Assembly: GCF_050947875.1 (NCBI RefSeq)
Contig: NC_134568.1
Span: forward strand, 211,177,632-211,241,631
DNA length: 64,000 bases
Source: Dermacentor variabilis
Lineage: Eukaryota; Arthropoda; Arachnida; Ixodida; Ixodidae
Direction: 5' to 3'
Position numbers and translations under genes: made by a program. Shown here in pieces: positions 30,760 through 40,917 of the stretch. The number at the start of each line of letters is the position of its first letter. The stretch's first letter is position 1. The notes under the pieces were generated by a model, which was not told where the DNA came from, made no database searches, and saw only the letters and a list, made by a program, of their open reading frames with translations.

Positions 30760-33700
30760 CCAGCGCGGCCGTTGGAGGTGAGGTCGCTGGGCAATCTTCG
30801 ATGTCGACAGAGATACCTCCAACCATTTGTATGTTTAAGAATAAGGTGCCTGTATTAATTGACGGGGTTTCATCCATAGCCTTAGTGGACACGGGAGCAA
30901 GCGTTTCAGTGACGAGTCTTGCGTTCAAAAAAAGTGATGTTTCGCTGGGACCGTGCCGATACGTTTCGCGGAGTGAGTGGGGAGTTGTTGTATCCTGTGG
31001 GCGTGTGTAATGTAGACGTTACCTTGGGTGGTCAAATATTTAACGCGGAGTTCGCTGTCCTTCCTCATTCTACGCATGACGTAATCCTGGGCCTTGATTT
31101 TTTGAAACTGTGTGGTGCCACCGTCGACTGCAAAACGGGTGAAATCAGTGTAGGTACGAGCTTTTCTGCTGCGTTTATGGAAGGCCCACCGTATCGTGAA
31201 AGTGTGCTTTGTGTATCTCGGGATACAGTTGTGCCTCCGTTATCCGCAACGTGTGTTTCAGTTGCCTGTTTCCCTACCACCGACGGAACGTTTGACGCTA
31301 CCGTGGAGCCCGTTCATCTGAGTTGCATCAAGAGGAATGTACTGATACCGTATTGCACGCTGGCAGTTGTTCAGGGACGCACCAACTTATGGGCCGTAAA
31401 CTGTTCGAGTGAACCTGCAATACTACCACAGGGTCTGAAACTTGCCGCCTGCCATGAAGATCAAGTGCTATCGCTCGCCATTCTTACAGATCTAGGCCCT
31501 TGATTCTGCGGATGAGCGTCATTTCGTTGATGCCTGCCCTGCGGCGCACTCCTCATTTCTGACTATGGTAAACAAGTCACTCAGCGCTAAGCAGCGTTAC
31601 GAAGTGGCGAATATTCTGCTAAAACATGCCCGACTGTTGGACTTTTTCCAGCAAGAGGGGCCACCATATAATATTGTTTCCTCCTTCTCGTACACCATCG
31701 CATAGATACGGGATCTGCCCAACCTTTGCGACAAAAACCATACAGAATCTCACCATTGGAACGCAAGGTGATCAATGACCAAGTCCACGAAATGCTAAAT
31801 AAGAATGTAATCCAAGAATCCTGTAGTCCGTGGGCAGCGCCAGTGATTCTGGTTAGAAAGATGGTACATGGCGATTTTGTGGTGACTACCGCCGCCTCAA
31901 CACCATCACTAAAAAGGACGTATATCCTCTTCCGCGCATTGATGATGCTATCGACTCCCTCTCATCAGCGTCTTACTTTTCGTCTGTTGACTTGAGGTCG
32001 GGGTACTGGCAGATTCGTATGCACAAGGCAGACAAGGAGAAAACGGCATTTGTAACACCAGGTGGACTTTTTGAATTTAATGTGATGCCGTTCGGGGCTC
32101 TGTAATGCGCCTGCAACTTTCGAGCGCTTCATGGACAACATCCTGCGTGGTTTGAAGTAGGAAGTATGCATGTGCTATCTAGACGATGTAGTGATTTTCG
32201 GGCGCACGTTCAGTGAGCACAACGCACGTCTCGATCTTGTGCTAGACTGCTTGGACAAAGCGGGTTTGGTGCTCAACTCGAAGACGTGTCATTTTGGAGA
32301 GCGCCAAACACTCGTTCTGGGACACCTAGTGGATAAGGATGGTATACGACCTGATCCAGCGAAGATTGCTACGGTGGAAGCCTTCAAGCAACCTCGCCAT
32401 GTAAAAGAGCTACGCAGTTTTCTGGGGCTTTGTTCGTACTTCCGCCGGTTTATTCGTGGATTTGCCAACATCGCATATCCGCTGACATGCCTCCTCCAGA
32501 AGGGCGTTCCCTTTGAATAGACTCCTGAATGTGAAGCTAGTTTTCGTGAGCTGAAGCCTCGTCTGACGTCCCATCCCATTCTCCGACACTTCGACTATGC
32601 GGCTCCCACAGAAGTTCATACGGACGCTAGCGGCATTGGCATCGGCGCTGTCCTTATTCAACGCGTCGACACCAAAGAACACGTCGTAGCTTATGCGAGT
32701 CGCTCTTTAAGTAAGTCCGAGCGTAACTACACCGTTACAGAGCAAGAATGTCTTGCAGTTATTTTCGCAGTACAGCGCTTCCGGTCGTACCTGTACGGGC
32801 GCCCCTTCACTGTGGTGACAGACCATTATTCTCTCTGCTGGCTGGTTAATCTCCGTGATCCGTCGGGCCGGCTTGTGCGTTGGACACTTCGTTTACAGGA
32901 ATATAACTTTACCGTTTCCTATAAAAGCGGCCGCCGACACGCCGACGCTGACTGCCTCTCGCGCATGCCGCTTCCAACGACGGACTGCGACGCGGACAAC
33001 TTCGACTGCTATATCGCATCACTGGAGCCGGGATTTCCTGATATAGACACCTTCGAGGTAGAGCAACAAAAAGACAGAACTTTAGAACCACTGCTCATTA
33101 CTGCAAGGCAATCAGCACCATCCACTCGTTTCTGCGTTCGTGATGGGGTTCTTTACAAAAAGAACTATTCTGCTACAGGCCCACAATATCTTCTGGTGGT
33201 CCCGGAGAGTCTCCGTGTCTCCGTCTTGCGCGCTATGCATGACGATCCAACATCCGGTCATTTGGGATCTGCGCGAACGCTCTACCGCCTTCAAGAAAGG
33301 TTCTACTGGTCTAAAATGCGCCAGACGACCGCCCAGTATGTGTCCAGCTGCAGCGAGTGTCAACGTTACAAGCGTCCGACGAGTGCTCCTCCTGGTCAAC
33401 TCCATCCAGTGCCACCCCCCAGCACTCCCTTTGAGCAAGTTGGCATCGACCTCCTCGCTCCTTTCCCGCGTTCATCTGATGGGAATCGCTGCATTATCGT
33501 GTGTGCTGATCACTTGACACGCTACTGTGAGACAGCTGCAATACCATCGGCTACTGCAACCGAAGTATGTATTTTTCTGCTGCGCTTTGTCATTCTCCGA
33601 CACGGACCTCCCAGAGTCATCATCAGCGATTGTGGGCGGCAGTTCACTGCAGACGTGGTCGAAGAGATGCTTCGTCTATGTGCTTCAAGGTTTCGACATT

Positions 33701-34284
33701 CCTTCCCGTATCATCCCCAAACAAATGGCCTTACGGAACGCACAAACAGAACTCTTACTAACATGCTGTCCATGTATGTCGCGTCAGATCATAAGAACTG
33801 GAACAGCGTGCTACCTTTCATTACGTACGCATTTAACACCTCAAAGCATGAAGTTACGGGCTACAGTCCCTTCTATCTTCTTTACGCTCGTCCGCCTCGT
33901 TATACACTAGACACTATCTTCCCATTTTCCAGCCACGATAATCTTTGTATATCAGAGACAGTCTGTCTTGCTGAAGAAGCCCGACGACTTGCTTTTTTGC
34001 GCACTCTTGTTTCACAAGACCGCTCGAAGGCACGCTGCGACCGCCGACGCCGACACGTGATATATGACCCTGGTGATTTAGTGTTGCTCTGAAAACCAAC
34101 CAGGAAACGTGGATTATGTGAAAAACTGCTGGCCCACTATGTTGGACCCTATGTTATTACTGAGCGTATCAGCGAATTAACCTACCGCATAGCGCGTCTC
34201 ACATCAAATGGCCGACGGTCAGCAAAGACTGAACTTTCGTATGTCGCCCGTTTAAAGCCCTTTATTTCTCGACAGCCTGTTTGA
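30760..34284 (+). pseudogene. Ty3/gypsy pol (PR-RT-RH-IN), frame-broken
   Basis: Protease: LVDTGASVSVTS near 30885, flap and ILGLDFL near 31085, with a frame change at about 30960-30990. [14 protein letters not shown] (31826), a frame break before the DYRRLN block, [11 protein letters not shown] (near 31990), an extra G near 32096, CYLDDVVIFG (catalytic YLDD near 32176), then a stop at 32518-32520. RNase H: VHTDASGIGIGAVL near 32615 and VTDHYSLCWL near 32815. Integrase: HHCC-type finger GHLGSARTLYRLQERFYW...CSECQRYK (33256-33372), catalytic Asp in QVGIDLLAPF (33440), Asp in VIISDCGRQF (33620), Glu in HPQTNGLTERTNR (33714). A stop at 34090-34092 separates the final AHYVGPYVI GPY/F segment, which ends at 34284. 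No chromodomain is seen. Dead. Confidence 0.92.
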
Positions 34285-34307
34285 CTTGCCCGGCGGGCTT
34301 CGTCTGC

Positions 34308-34318
34308 GCGGAGGGAAA
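34308..34318 (+). promoter_or_regulatory. Polypurine tract of the Ty3/gypsy element
   Basis: GCGGAGGGAAA ends exactly at the first base of the 3' LTR (TGTGACGC at 34319), where the plus-strand primer of reverse transcription is expected. Confidence 0.8.
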
Positions 34319-34498
34319 TGTGACGCTCTTACGTGCATAGTGGGTTCACGCCTCAACAAACAGTATGCGGGGCACCGAAGAGTGGTGAACGAAGAAGACG
34401 ACGGGTGGCTGGCTAGCTGAATCTCGACAGGCGCTCAGCTGATCAAGGCCATCGCATTTAACGCTACCCGGCTTCAAAGCAACGCCTTTTGTGGGCGT

Positions 34499-34502
<4 letters not shown>
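34319..34502 (+). repeat. 3' LTR (184 bp), uninterrupted
   Basis: Begins TGTGACGCTCTTACG, ends GTGGGCGTAACA. It aligns over its whole length to the three pieces of the 5' LTR with four substitutions (21885/34332, two in the middle piece, one in the last piece). Because it is uninterrupted it shows the empty target sites of the I-type LINE and the solo LTR. Confidence 0.93.

Positions 34503-34573
<71 letters not shown>
34503..34573. repeat. (AT)n tract, right half
   Basis: Continues the dinucleotide tract that borders the 5' LTR at 21871, consistent with insertion of the retrotransposon into one microsatellite. Confidence 0.93.
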
Positions 34574-34577
<4 letters not shown>

Positions 34578-34594
34578 TATATACAATATATATA

Positions 34595-34630
34595 CAGTGA
34601 ACAATTCTTCGAGGTCACACGAAGTTTCTG

Positions 34631-34694
<64 letters not shown>

Positions 34695-34730
34695 CAGAAA
34701 CTTCGTGTGACCTCGAAGAATTGTTCACTG
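34595..34730. repeat. Long hairpin: inverted arms around an (AT)n core
   Basis: Arms starting CAGTGAACAATTCTTCGAGG (34595) and its reverse complement ending at 34730 flank AT dinucleotides (about 34633-34691). The whole 136 bp can fold back on itself. The arm word also occurs at 13420, so the arm is part of a dispersed repeat. Confidence 0.93.
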
Positions 34731-35019
34731 AAGTGACGGCATAGTAGGAGACAGTTCAATTTCACAGCCTGAGTCTTATATCCCACCACCAAGAATCTGG
34801 CGTCTCTCGGTGGTGTAATCTTCCTTCGTGTAATTGTCGTATACTTCGCTATCACTAATGCTGCTTCGCCTTTCCGGCGAAACTGCAGCCTCTCTCTGTC
34901 TGTCTTTCTTTTTGGTCTTTTTATGTGAGTCCGAGTATAAGCGCTCCTGCAGATGGCCGCTGTTGGTTATGATTTCGAGTGAATCCGGCTTGGCCTCATT
35001 TTCGTTGCTGAGTGAATTG
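34731..35019. repeat. Repeat flanking mariner copy 2
   Basis: Reverse-complement homologue of 13114-13440, directly outside the end of mariner copy 2 as the other is outside copy 1. Non-coding. Contains a CGGCGAAACTGCAG word that recurs in the pogo-like element near 49235 (CAGGCGAAACTGCGA). Confidence 0.75.
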
Positions 35020-35900
35020 TACAGGGTCCCCCAACTATCATATGCGCCATAGACTTAAAAAAAGAGCAATTGCGTTACTCGAAAAAAAAAAAGCTAGTGC
35101 GTATTGTTTCCAGTGAAGTGGAGTAGTCGCCTTTAATTATTTTGTTTCTGAAATTTAATTCGACAGTTGCAATTAATAATCTAATTCGAGAAGTACTGTC
35201 CTAATTATCAAAGTGTCAATGAGGCATTTGTATAGGCACCCCCAGGCGCCCCCAAATGACATCTAACTGCTGTGTTTTCAGCGACGTATTAATTGCGTGC
35301 GTTCTTTTTCCGACTGGCAAACAAACCTCACGTAATATGAAAACTACCACGAGACTGCGCTCCTACCCGCATCATAAAGCAGCACCCTCAAATAAGCTGC
35401 TTAAAAGCAACTGCATTGCCTGTCGCGAACCCGAAGAGACAGCGCATCACCTTTATTATGCATACAGACGGAGCACCAACAGCAGGTTTCACGGCTTTGC
35501 AGCTATTCCTTTTTTTCTAGGTTACACTTGTTACCCTTCTCTCAGGGCCGACTGATCAGATTGATAACAGAAGCCTCTTGATAACGCGGCCGAAGCGCCG
35601 CTATGACCACCCATGAAACGGGAAAAGCAATGTAATAAGCATAGCATGTTTCAAAATATCGGCTTTGCTTGCACCGCATCGACAGAGTGCGTGCACAGCT
35701 ATATTTCGCGCCAGAAACATGCTTCAGACCAAAGCCAAATTAAAGTGACGGTTTTATTTTTCATGAGAGTGTATACAGTGCTGCAAAAACAGGTTCATGG
35801 CATTAAATAAAAGCGAAATAAACAGACCGGGAAGCGACCCATGTGTTGAGAAAGGGCAAAACCGATGCGTTAAATAAAGTAAATAACTTCTAAACGAGCT

Positions 35901-36120
35901 GGGGACGTATTCTGAAACGTTCGCCGCCGCGAAAGTTTCGCCCTGGCCACGCCTCCGCCGTTGCGGCGCGCTCTGAATGACAGCTTTGACAAAACCGGAA
36001 ATTCAGGTGGCGCAAGTGAATTTCCGGTTTTGTCAAAGCAGCCATTCAGCGCGCGCCGCAACGGCGGAGGCGTGGCCAGGGCGAAACTTTCGCGGCGGCG
36101 AACGTTTCAGAATACGTCCC
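35901..36120. mobile_element. 220-bp foldback MITE inside mariner copy 2
   Basis: Starts GGGGACGTATTCTGAAACG and ends with its reverse complement; arms of about 105 bp with few mismatches surround a short GTGGCGCA spacer. Mariner copy 1 has an uninterrupted site (GAGCCGAATTGG on the minus strand near 12230), giving a likely 2-bp CT duplication here. Very GC-rich against an AT-rich host. Non-coding. Confidence 0.85.
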
Positions 36121-36121
36121 C

Positions 36122-36335
36122 TGAATTGGCGATCGGGACGCCTGCACAAAAAAACAAAACAAAAAATACATCAGATTTGAGCGTGCCCTTATTATCTATG
36201 AATTCGTAAGCGCCGTTGAACATCAGCTGCTGCCTAGAGGACGCGTTCGAATAGGTCTCCTTCTGCAGCTACGCAGTACTGTCCGCTTTATCACATCTTC
36301 AGTGGCTTTCTTGATGACCGACGCTCGAATTATAC

Positions 36336-36341
<6 letters not shown>
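36122..36341 (-). pseudogene. Mariner-like transposase copy 2, C-terminal part and tail
   Basis: The reverse complement aligns with 12000-12240 of copy 1: the CATCAAGAAAGCCA...GTGATAAAGC..AGTACTGC run, then the C-terminal end and downstream tail. The I-type LINE begins directly after ACGGCAGA at 36334-36341. Confidence 0.8.

Positions 36342-36381
<40 letters not shown>
36339..36381. repeat. (AG)n / (CT)n tail of the minus-strand LINE
   Basis: Pure AG dinucleotides at the 3' terminus of the LINE (CT on the coding strand). It is next to the ACGGCAGA target duplication, so it is the element's tail and not an independent microsatellite. Confidence 0.9.
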
Positions 36382-36384
<3 letters not shown>

Positions 36385-38749
36385 ACAACTTTACTGGTCC
36401 CTTATGAAATGGAACGCATTAAGCGTCTGATGGGTTGGCTCCCTCTTCACGGGCTCCATATGCTTCCAGGGCCGCCTGGCCCCTGTGGATGAGTCGGAGC
36501 TGGTCTTGCAGGGCGGGGATTGATAGCATGATCTTCCATCGCTCGTAAAGGGTGGGGATAGTAGGGAGGTTATAGTAATGGATATAGATGGGGGCTGGTC
36601 TTTTGAAAAATTGCACTCCTATGACGTGCCGAAGGGTGCCTAGTGCAATGCAGTGAGGACATGTGTTAATTATTGTATCTTTCTGGGTATATTTTGTTCT
36701 GGAGGCTGGGGTGGGGAAAGGATCCTGCTTGGATTTGCCTGTATATTGTTTGTTCGGCTCTGGTCAAGGAGTGGTGGGGGTGCGGGAATGTCTTCCTACC
36801 GTCCCTGTAATATTTGACTATGTCTATGTAACTTGTGATGGGTTGCCATCCCTTTGCCTCCTCCTCGGTGGCCCGGGAGTTGAGCGCTCGGGCCTGTTGA
36901 TGAACACATTCGTTACCCTCAACTGAGGAGTGAGCCGGGACCCAAACTAATTCGATTGTTTGTTTAGGAGGCATAGCTTTTCCGAGGATTTTTAGTGCTG
37001 CAAGGGACACCCAGCCAGATCTGTAGTTCTTGTATGCAGCTTGTGAGTCCGTGGCGATCTTGGTGACGTTAGGTGGCAAGAGTGCGAAAGCTATCGCCGC
37101 TTCTTCTTTTTCCTCCGAGGAGGGTTGATTGATCCGCAGATGACTAGCTTTTCTAGCCCGGTGACCACGACTGTTGCCCTCGTGGAGCGTTTGGATAGAG
37201 AGGCGTCTGTATATAGGACAGTGCCGTCTTCCTCCAGGATCCTAGAAATGGCTCTTGCCTGGGCGTCGCGTCGTCCAGCATGCCTTGTGGGGTTCGTGTT
37301 GCACGGTAGTGGTTTGCATTCCAGCTTTTCACTCCAGTTTTCGGGTAATTGGCCGTGGTGGGTGTAGTGCGATCCTTGCCATCCGATCTTGCGGAGGACA
37401 CTTCTGCCCGCCTTGGTCTTGCTAATTAAGGCGTACCCTTTGATTGGATAGGTGGGCTTCTATACGAGCTCGGCTATTGTGTTGTGGACTGCCATTTGAA
37501 GTAATTTTGTCGTGGATGAATTTATGGGAATACCCAGGGCCTGCTTCGTGGTTTTCCTGATTATTGCGTCAAGTTGTAAGACGTCCTTCTTGAGGAGTTG
37601 CAGGTACGGCGCTGCGTAGATGATTCGTGAGAAAACAAAGACCTGAACGAGGCGCAAGGTGTCCGATTCCTTCAGACCCCTCCGCCTCTTGGCCACTCGT
37701 CTGATCATGTTCAAGATCTGGTCTGACGTGAGATTGATTTTTCTAATCATGGCTGTTGCCTTGCCATCTGCCTGAATCAGGAGGCCCAGGATCCTGAGTT
37801 GAGGTACCGGGAGGATCCGGATCCCTTCCAAACTGATTTATATGTTTTCTGCTTGTTTCCCTGATGAACGTGGTCTGACAATGGTCAGCTCCGACTTTTG
37901 AGGCAAACAGCAAAGGCCACAGGTCGTCGCATATCTGTTGACCGTGCCAGCCGCTTTTTGGTGCGTTATCCATCCAGCCATCCGACCCTGCCCTCACAGT
38001 CCAGGGTGTGATGTCATCGGCATATAATGCATGGCCCAGGCCGTCTATTGATTCGAGAAGCTTGGGCAACGGCAGGAGAGCCATGTTAAACAGGAGGGGG
38101 GAAAGGACCGAACCTTGCGGCGTTCCTCTATCCCCCAGGCAGATTGGTTGGGATGTCTCCTCTCCGATTCTGATCCTGGCCGTTCGGTTACGAAGAAAGT
38201 TCCGGATGTAGCTGTACGTTTTCACTCCACAACCCGTGTTGCGTTGGTTGCGGAGGACACTTTCATGCGTTACGTTATCAAAGGCACCTGCGAGGTCTAG
38301 CGCTAGTATCGCTCGTGGCGCCTGCTTCGTTGCCCGCTTAATTACCAGCTCGTTGAGTTGTGCGAGAACATCCTGCGTGCCCAGGTGTTGCCTAAAGCCT
38401 TACGTTGTCTCTGGCATCCGATCGGTGGCATCCAGATGTCGCTGCAAAGTATTAAGTACCATACGTCACATGACCTTCCCCACGCGGGACGTGAGGGATA
38501 TCGGTCGCATGTTGTCGATGTGAGGTGTCTTCCCAGGCTCGGGTATGAAGCGGACTTCTGTCTCTTTCCATTCCTGTGGAAGTTTGCCAGACTCCTACAC
38601 CCGGTTCATATACTCGAGCAGCTCTCTGCGGGCCTTGTGCTTGAGGTTGTTGAGTAACTTGTAGGTAATGGTATCGGGTCCCGGCGCGCTGCCCCTGTTG
38701 CTCTCGGAGATTGCCGAGACCAACTCGGTGTCGGTGAATGGCTTGTCTA
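36342..38749 (-). mobile_element. I-clade-type LINE, 5' truncated, inside mariner copy 2
   Basis: Bounded by ACGGCAGA at 36334-36341 and 38750-38757; copy 1 has a single ACTACAGA at the corresponding place. Reading the minus strand, it opens LDKPFTDTELVSAISESN in the RT fingers, so its 5' part is missing, and ends in a (CT)n tail. Confidence 0.9.
36419..38749 (-). pseudogene. LINE reverse transcriptase with RNase H, frame-broken
   Basis: Blocks in order on the minus strand: SNRGSAPGPDTITYKLLNN (RT fingers, near 38690), RGTPQGSVLSPLLFNMALL (near 38110), HALYADDITPW (catalytic YADD, near 38020), QLRILGLLIQADG (thumb, near 37790). RNase H is represented by KIATDSQAAYKNY (near 37050) and ELVWVPAHSSVEGNE (near 36950), and the C-terminal segment ends EEGANPSDA-stop at 36419. 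Several frameshifts separate the blocks. RNase H after RT places it in the I group. It is a different subfamily from the LINE at 21984-23702 (different tail and sequence). Confidence 0.87.
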
Positions 38750-39312
38750 ACGGCAGACATCCGTTAGCCTTGTCTTGAGCCAATCTGACGTCCATCTCGA
38801 TCACGTAACCACGATCTTTCACATAACTCCAAAGAAAGAAATCGAGTGGAATGAGGGCAGGTGACCTAGCCAGCCAATTTACAGGCCCGTGCTTTCAATC
38901 TATTGCGCATGAAAAGTCGCATCCAGCAGTTTCGTGCTCGGCTGCTGCTGTGTGCTTGTGCTCCATCTTACTGATACCACAGAAGTGGAAGACGTGAGAG
39001 CGGTACCTCGTTGAGAGCTCATCCGCCATGCTTTCAAGAATATCATCCATGTAACGCTTTCCAGTGAGTGTGATCGAAGAAGATGGGACTGATTATAGCA
39101 CCGGCGTAAATTCCACACCCCACATGGAACGACCAATGGTAATGTTGCCGATTGCGCTTTAACCAGTGTGAATTGTAGTCACTCCAATAGTGCGCATTAT
39201 GAAAATTTACTTGGGCGTTTCTGTGAAAACTGGCTTAATCTGTGCACATGACGTTGCTCAAAAAGGCCTGTGACTCATCGGATTTTGTGAGGACCTAATT
39301 CGAGAAATCTAT
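38750..39312 (-). pseudogene. Mariner-like transposase copy 2, central part
   Basis: Minus strand: FLSNVMCTD (first catalytic Asp kept) is followed by a TAA where copy 1 has Glu, then FHRNA, HNAHYWSDYNSHW, a block homologous to the GGAPAH region and LDATFHAQ (38900 side), through to the DHVYLIE-equivalent at 38760-38820. It begins abruptly at about 39312, joined to unrelated sequence. Lesions differ from copy 1, so the two copies decayed independently. Confidence 0.83.
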
Positions 39313-39483
39313 ATAGCGATTCCGTGCCGCTTCCCTGGCCTTGGTGCCCTGTGACATGTTAGCCCGCCGCATGCGCATTCGCTCGTTCTTCTTCTGGCGT
39401 TTGGTATCGGGGGAATCCACATTCTTGGGGCGCTTCTCCGAACCGCTTGCCGTGGAATCATCACCGGGACGCTTGGAAGCCAT
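39313..39483 (-). CDS. Short Lys/Arg-rich N-terminal frame of unknown origin
   Basis: From an ATG at 39483 the minus strand reads MASKRPGDDSTASGSEKRP, then a basic run KRQKKNERMRMRRANM, to AREAARNR, after which it passes straight into mariner sequence (YIDFSN-stop at 39295). The upstream side (39484-40050) is GC-rich. I do not recognise it. It may be the start of another transposon protein or of a host gene truncated by the rearrangement that also removed the mariner 5' part. Confidence 0.3.
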
Positions 39484-40759
39484 CCGACTAACTCGACTGC
39501 TGCAACGAGACGTCTGACGAAAGCGCGGGCTACAGGGAGCGAATTGTCACGGCGAACGCGGCGCGACGAACAGGGGCGCGGCGGCAAGACGTCGAAGATG
39601 CGCTGCATAGCAATACATGAGGCGAACAGCGGGCGGACGCCGCCGCGAGTTCGCCGTGTTGGCGCCAGTGTTATCAGACTTAGCATACGCGTTGTGGTAA
39701 ACGATGAAACAAATATAATCGCTTTTTAAGGTGGCATATACCGCTTTTATAACTGAAAAATACACCAACACTAGCGCAGACACCAACGTGGTTGCAGAAG
39801 ACGAGAAAAGGCCCGCACGCGAAAGACCAGCATGCCTAGCGACCGGAACTGGCGCCTCCCGATTGGCTGTCGTCCGCCGTTGCGCGCTCGACGCTTCCGG
39901 CGGCCCGACGAAAATATTTGGACAGGCAGGTCGGCGGCGGCCGTCAAATTTTTGGACGCCGGCCGTCGGGCGTTCGCCGCCCAAGGAAGTTCGTCGCTCA
40001 GACGCCGGTTATTCGCTCCATGTATTCCGGGAGGAAGGAGCGTTGCCGCGCGCGCCGCTGTGCTGTCACGTGATTGCTGAGAGAGTGTAAGGGGGAGAGG
40101 GTACAGCTGTGGCGGCGCAACGTACTGTTGCTATGCGCCGCTGTGCCATCACGTGATTGCTGAGAGAGGTGATGGGGAGAAGCCACAGCTGGCACCATTC
40201 CAGGGCACGGACGGACAGACGGTCGGACACCGCGTGCATGAGCCATTAAAGGCTTTCGCCTTAAAAATGGCATAGTTTCGGCGCCTGCGCATGTGACTGC
40301 ACGACCGTGGGAACAAGCAGACGAGGCGGAAGTACACCTCGCTTGCTTCAGTGCTAAGTAAAACAAAAAACACGCAGACAGTCCGTTTGCATGTTTTATT
40401 ATTTCTCTAAACTTCAATTCATCAATTCAAGCAACAGATCACACAGATAACAGATGTTGTCTTGAATAATTCTCTAAATCACGTGTCACTACGAGCGACG
40501 TCACACTGCGGACACCAGTACGTAGGCGCAGGTACACGAGTGCGTCACCGTCCGGCTTGGAGCGCGGTCGCCGCGAGTGAAAGGAAAAACGTTCGGATTG
40601 AATTTGCAGACCTTTCCGCTGCACGTAGCGATGTAATTCTTTGCAAACACGATCGTTAGCACGCATTGTATGCTCTGCGCTTGTCAGCTCAATATGGCCA
40701 GACCTGGTGAGGGGCCCTAAGAACACCGCGCTTCCTTGGCGTTGTTTCTGCTGCTCGTC
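39484..40759. other. GC-rich stretch with a short duplicated block
   Basis: No supported exon. The word CGCCGCTGTG.C.TCACGTGATTGCTGAGAGAG occurs twice, at about 40050-40084 and 40138-40170, with purine-rich spacers, and is probably a dispersed repeat or a minisatellite of two units. The long minus-strand frame at 40439-40876 overlaps the THAP exon and looks fortuitous. Confidence 0.4.
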
Positions 40760-40911
40760 ATGGGTTGCTGCGCCCACGGTTGCCATAATCGCTTCAGGGT
40801 AAAAGGTTTTTTTACCCTGCCGTCCGGCAAGCATGATGCGGAGGGAAGATATGGATGCGCCGGATCGATCGTGCAACCTTCAACGCGCCGCCATCCGCGC
40901 GCCTTTGCGAG
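40760..40911 (+). pseudogene. THAP zinc-finger exon, frameshifted
   Basis: ATG at 40760 reads MGCCAHGCHNRFRVKGFF then TLPSGKHDA: the C-X4-C pair and first strand of a THAP (C2CH) DNA-binding finger. From about 40845 the THAP consensus continues only in another register: KIWMRRIDRATFNAPPSARL then Cys-Glu, ending exactly at a GTAAGT donor (40912-40917). In that register the donor is in phase 0, the usual kind of place for an intron inside a THAP domain before the final Cys-X2-His. So one small deletion (about 4 nt) broke the frame. No second exon is evident within the next 1 kb. It may be a decayed host THAP gene or a second P-like transposon. Confidence 0.65.
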
Positions 40912-40917
40912 GTAAGT

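Larger units (their letters stand above)
21872..34502 (+). mobile_element. Ty3/gypsy LTR retrotransposon, degraded and multiply interrupted
   Basis: The two LTRs (TGTGACGCTCTTA...GGGCGTAACA) are each 184 bp once insertions are removed from the 5' copy: 21872-21983 + 23703-23743 + 24318-24348 against 34319-34502. They differ at four positions by eye. Between them, in order, are gag (24453 onward, split), a CCHC zinc knuckle, aspartic protease, RT, RNase H, integrase and a GPY/F segment. Domain order PR-RT-RH-IN is that of Ty3/gypsy. Inserted into it are an I-type LINE (21984-23702), a solo LTR (23744-24313), an RTE LINE (26089-30135) with its own SINE, and an unidentified block at about 24530-25367. 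Frameshifts and stops in every domain show it is inactive. Confidence 0.93.
35020..39312 (-). mobile_element. Tc1/mariner-like transposon copy 2, interrupted and truncated
   Basis: Minus-strand copy of the family at 10555-13113. Its 3' end is TACAGGGTCCCCCAAC at 35020, and the subterminal repeat matches through about 35430. Two insertions can be subtracted: a foldback element (35901-36120) and an I-type LINE (36342-38749). The transposase remnant resumes at 38750 and ends abruptly at about 39312, so the 5' third and the other terminal repeat are missing. Confidence 0.85.

Noticed and set aside
34346..34855. Tyr-Ile repeat proteins on both strands
   Set aside because: Translations of (AT)n tracts.
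40439..40876. 145-codon minus-strand frame
   Set aside because: Antisense to the THAP exon and without family resemblance; the THAP reading with its GTAAGT donor is better supported.
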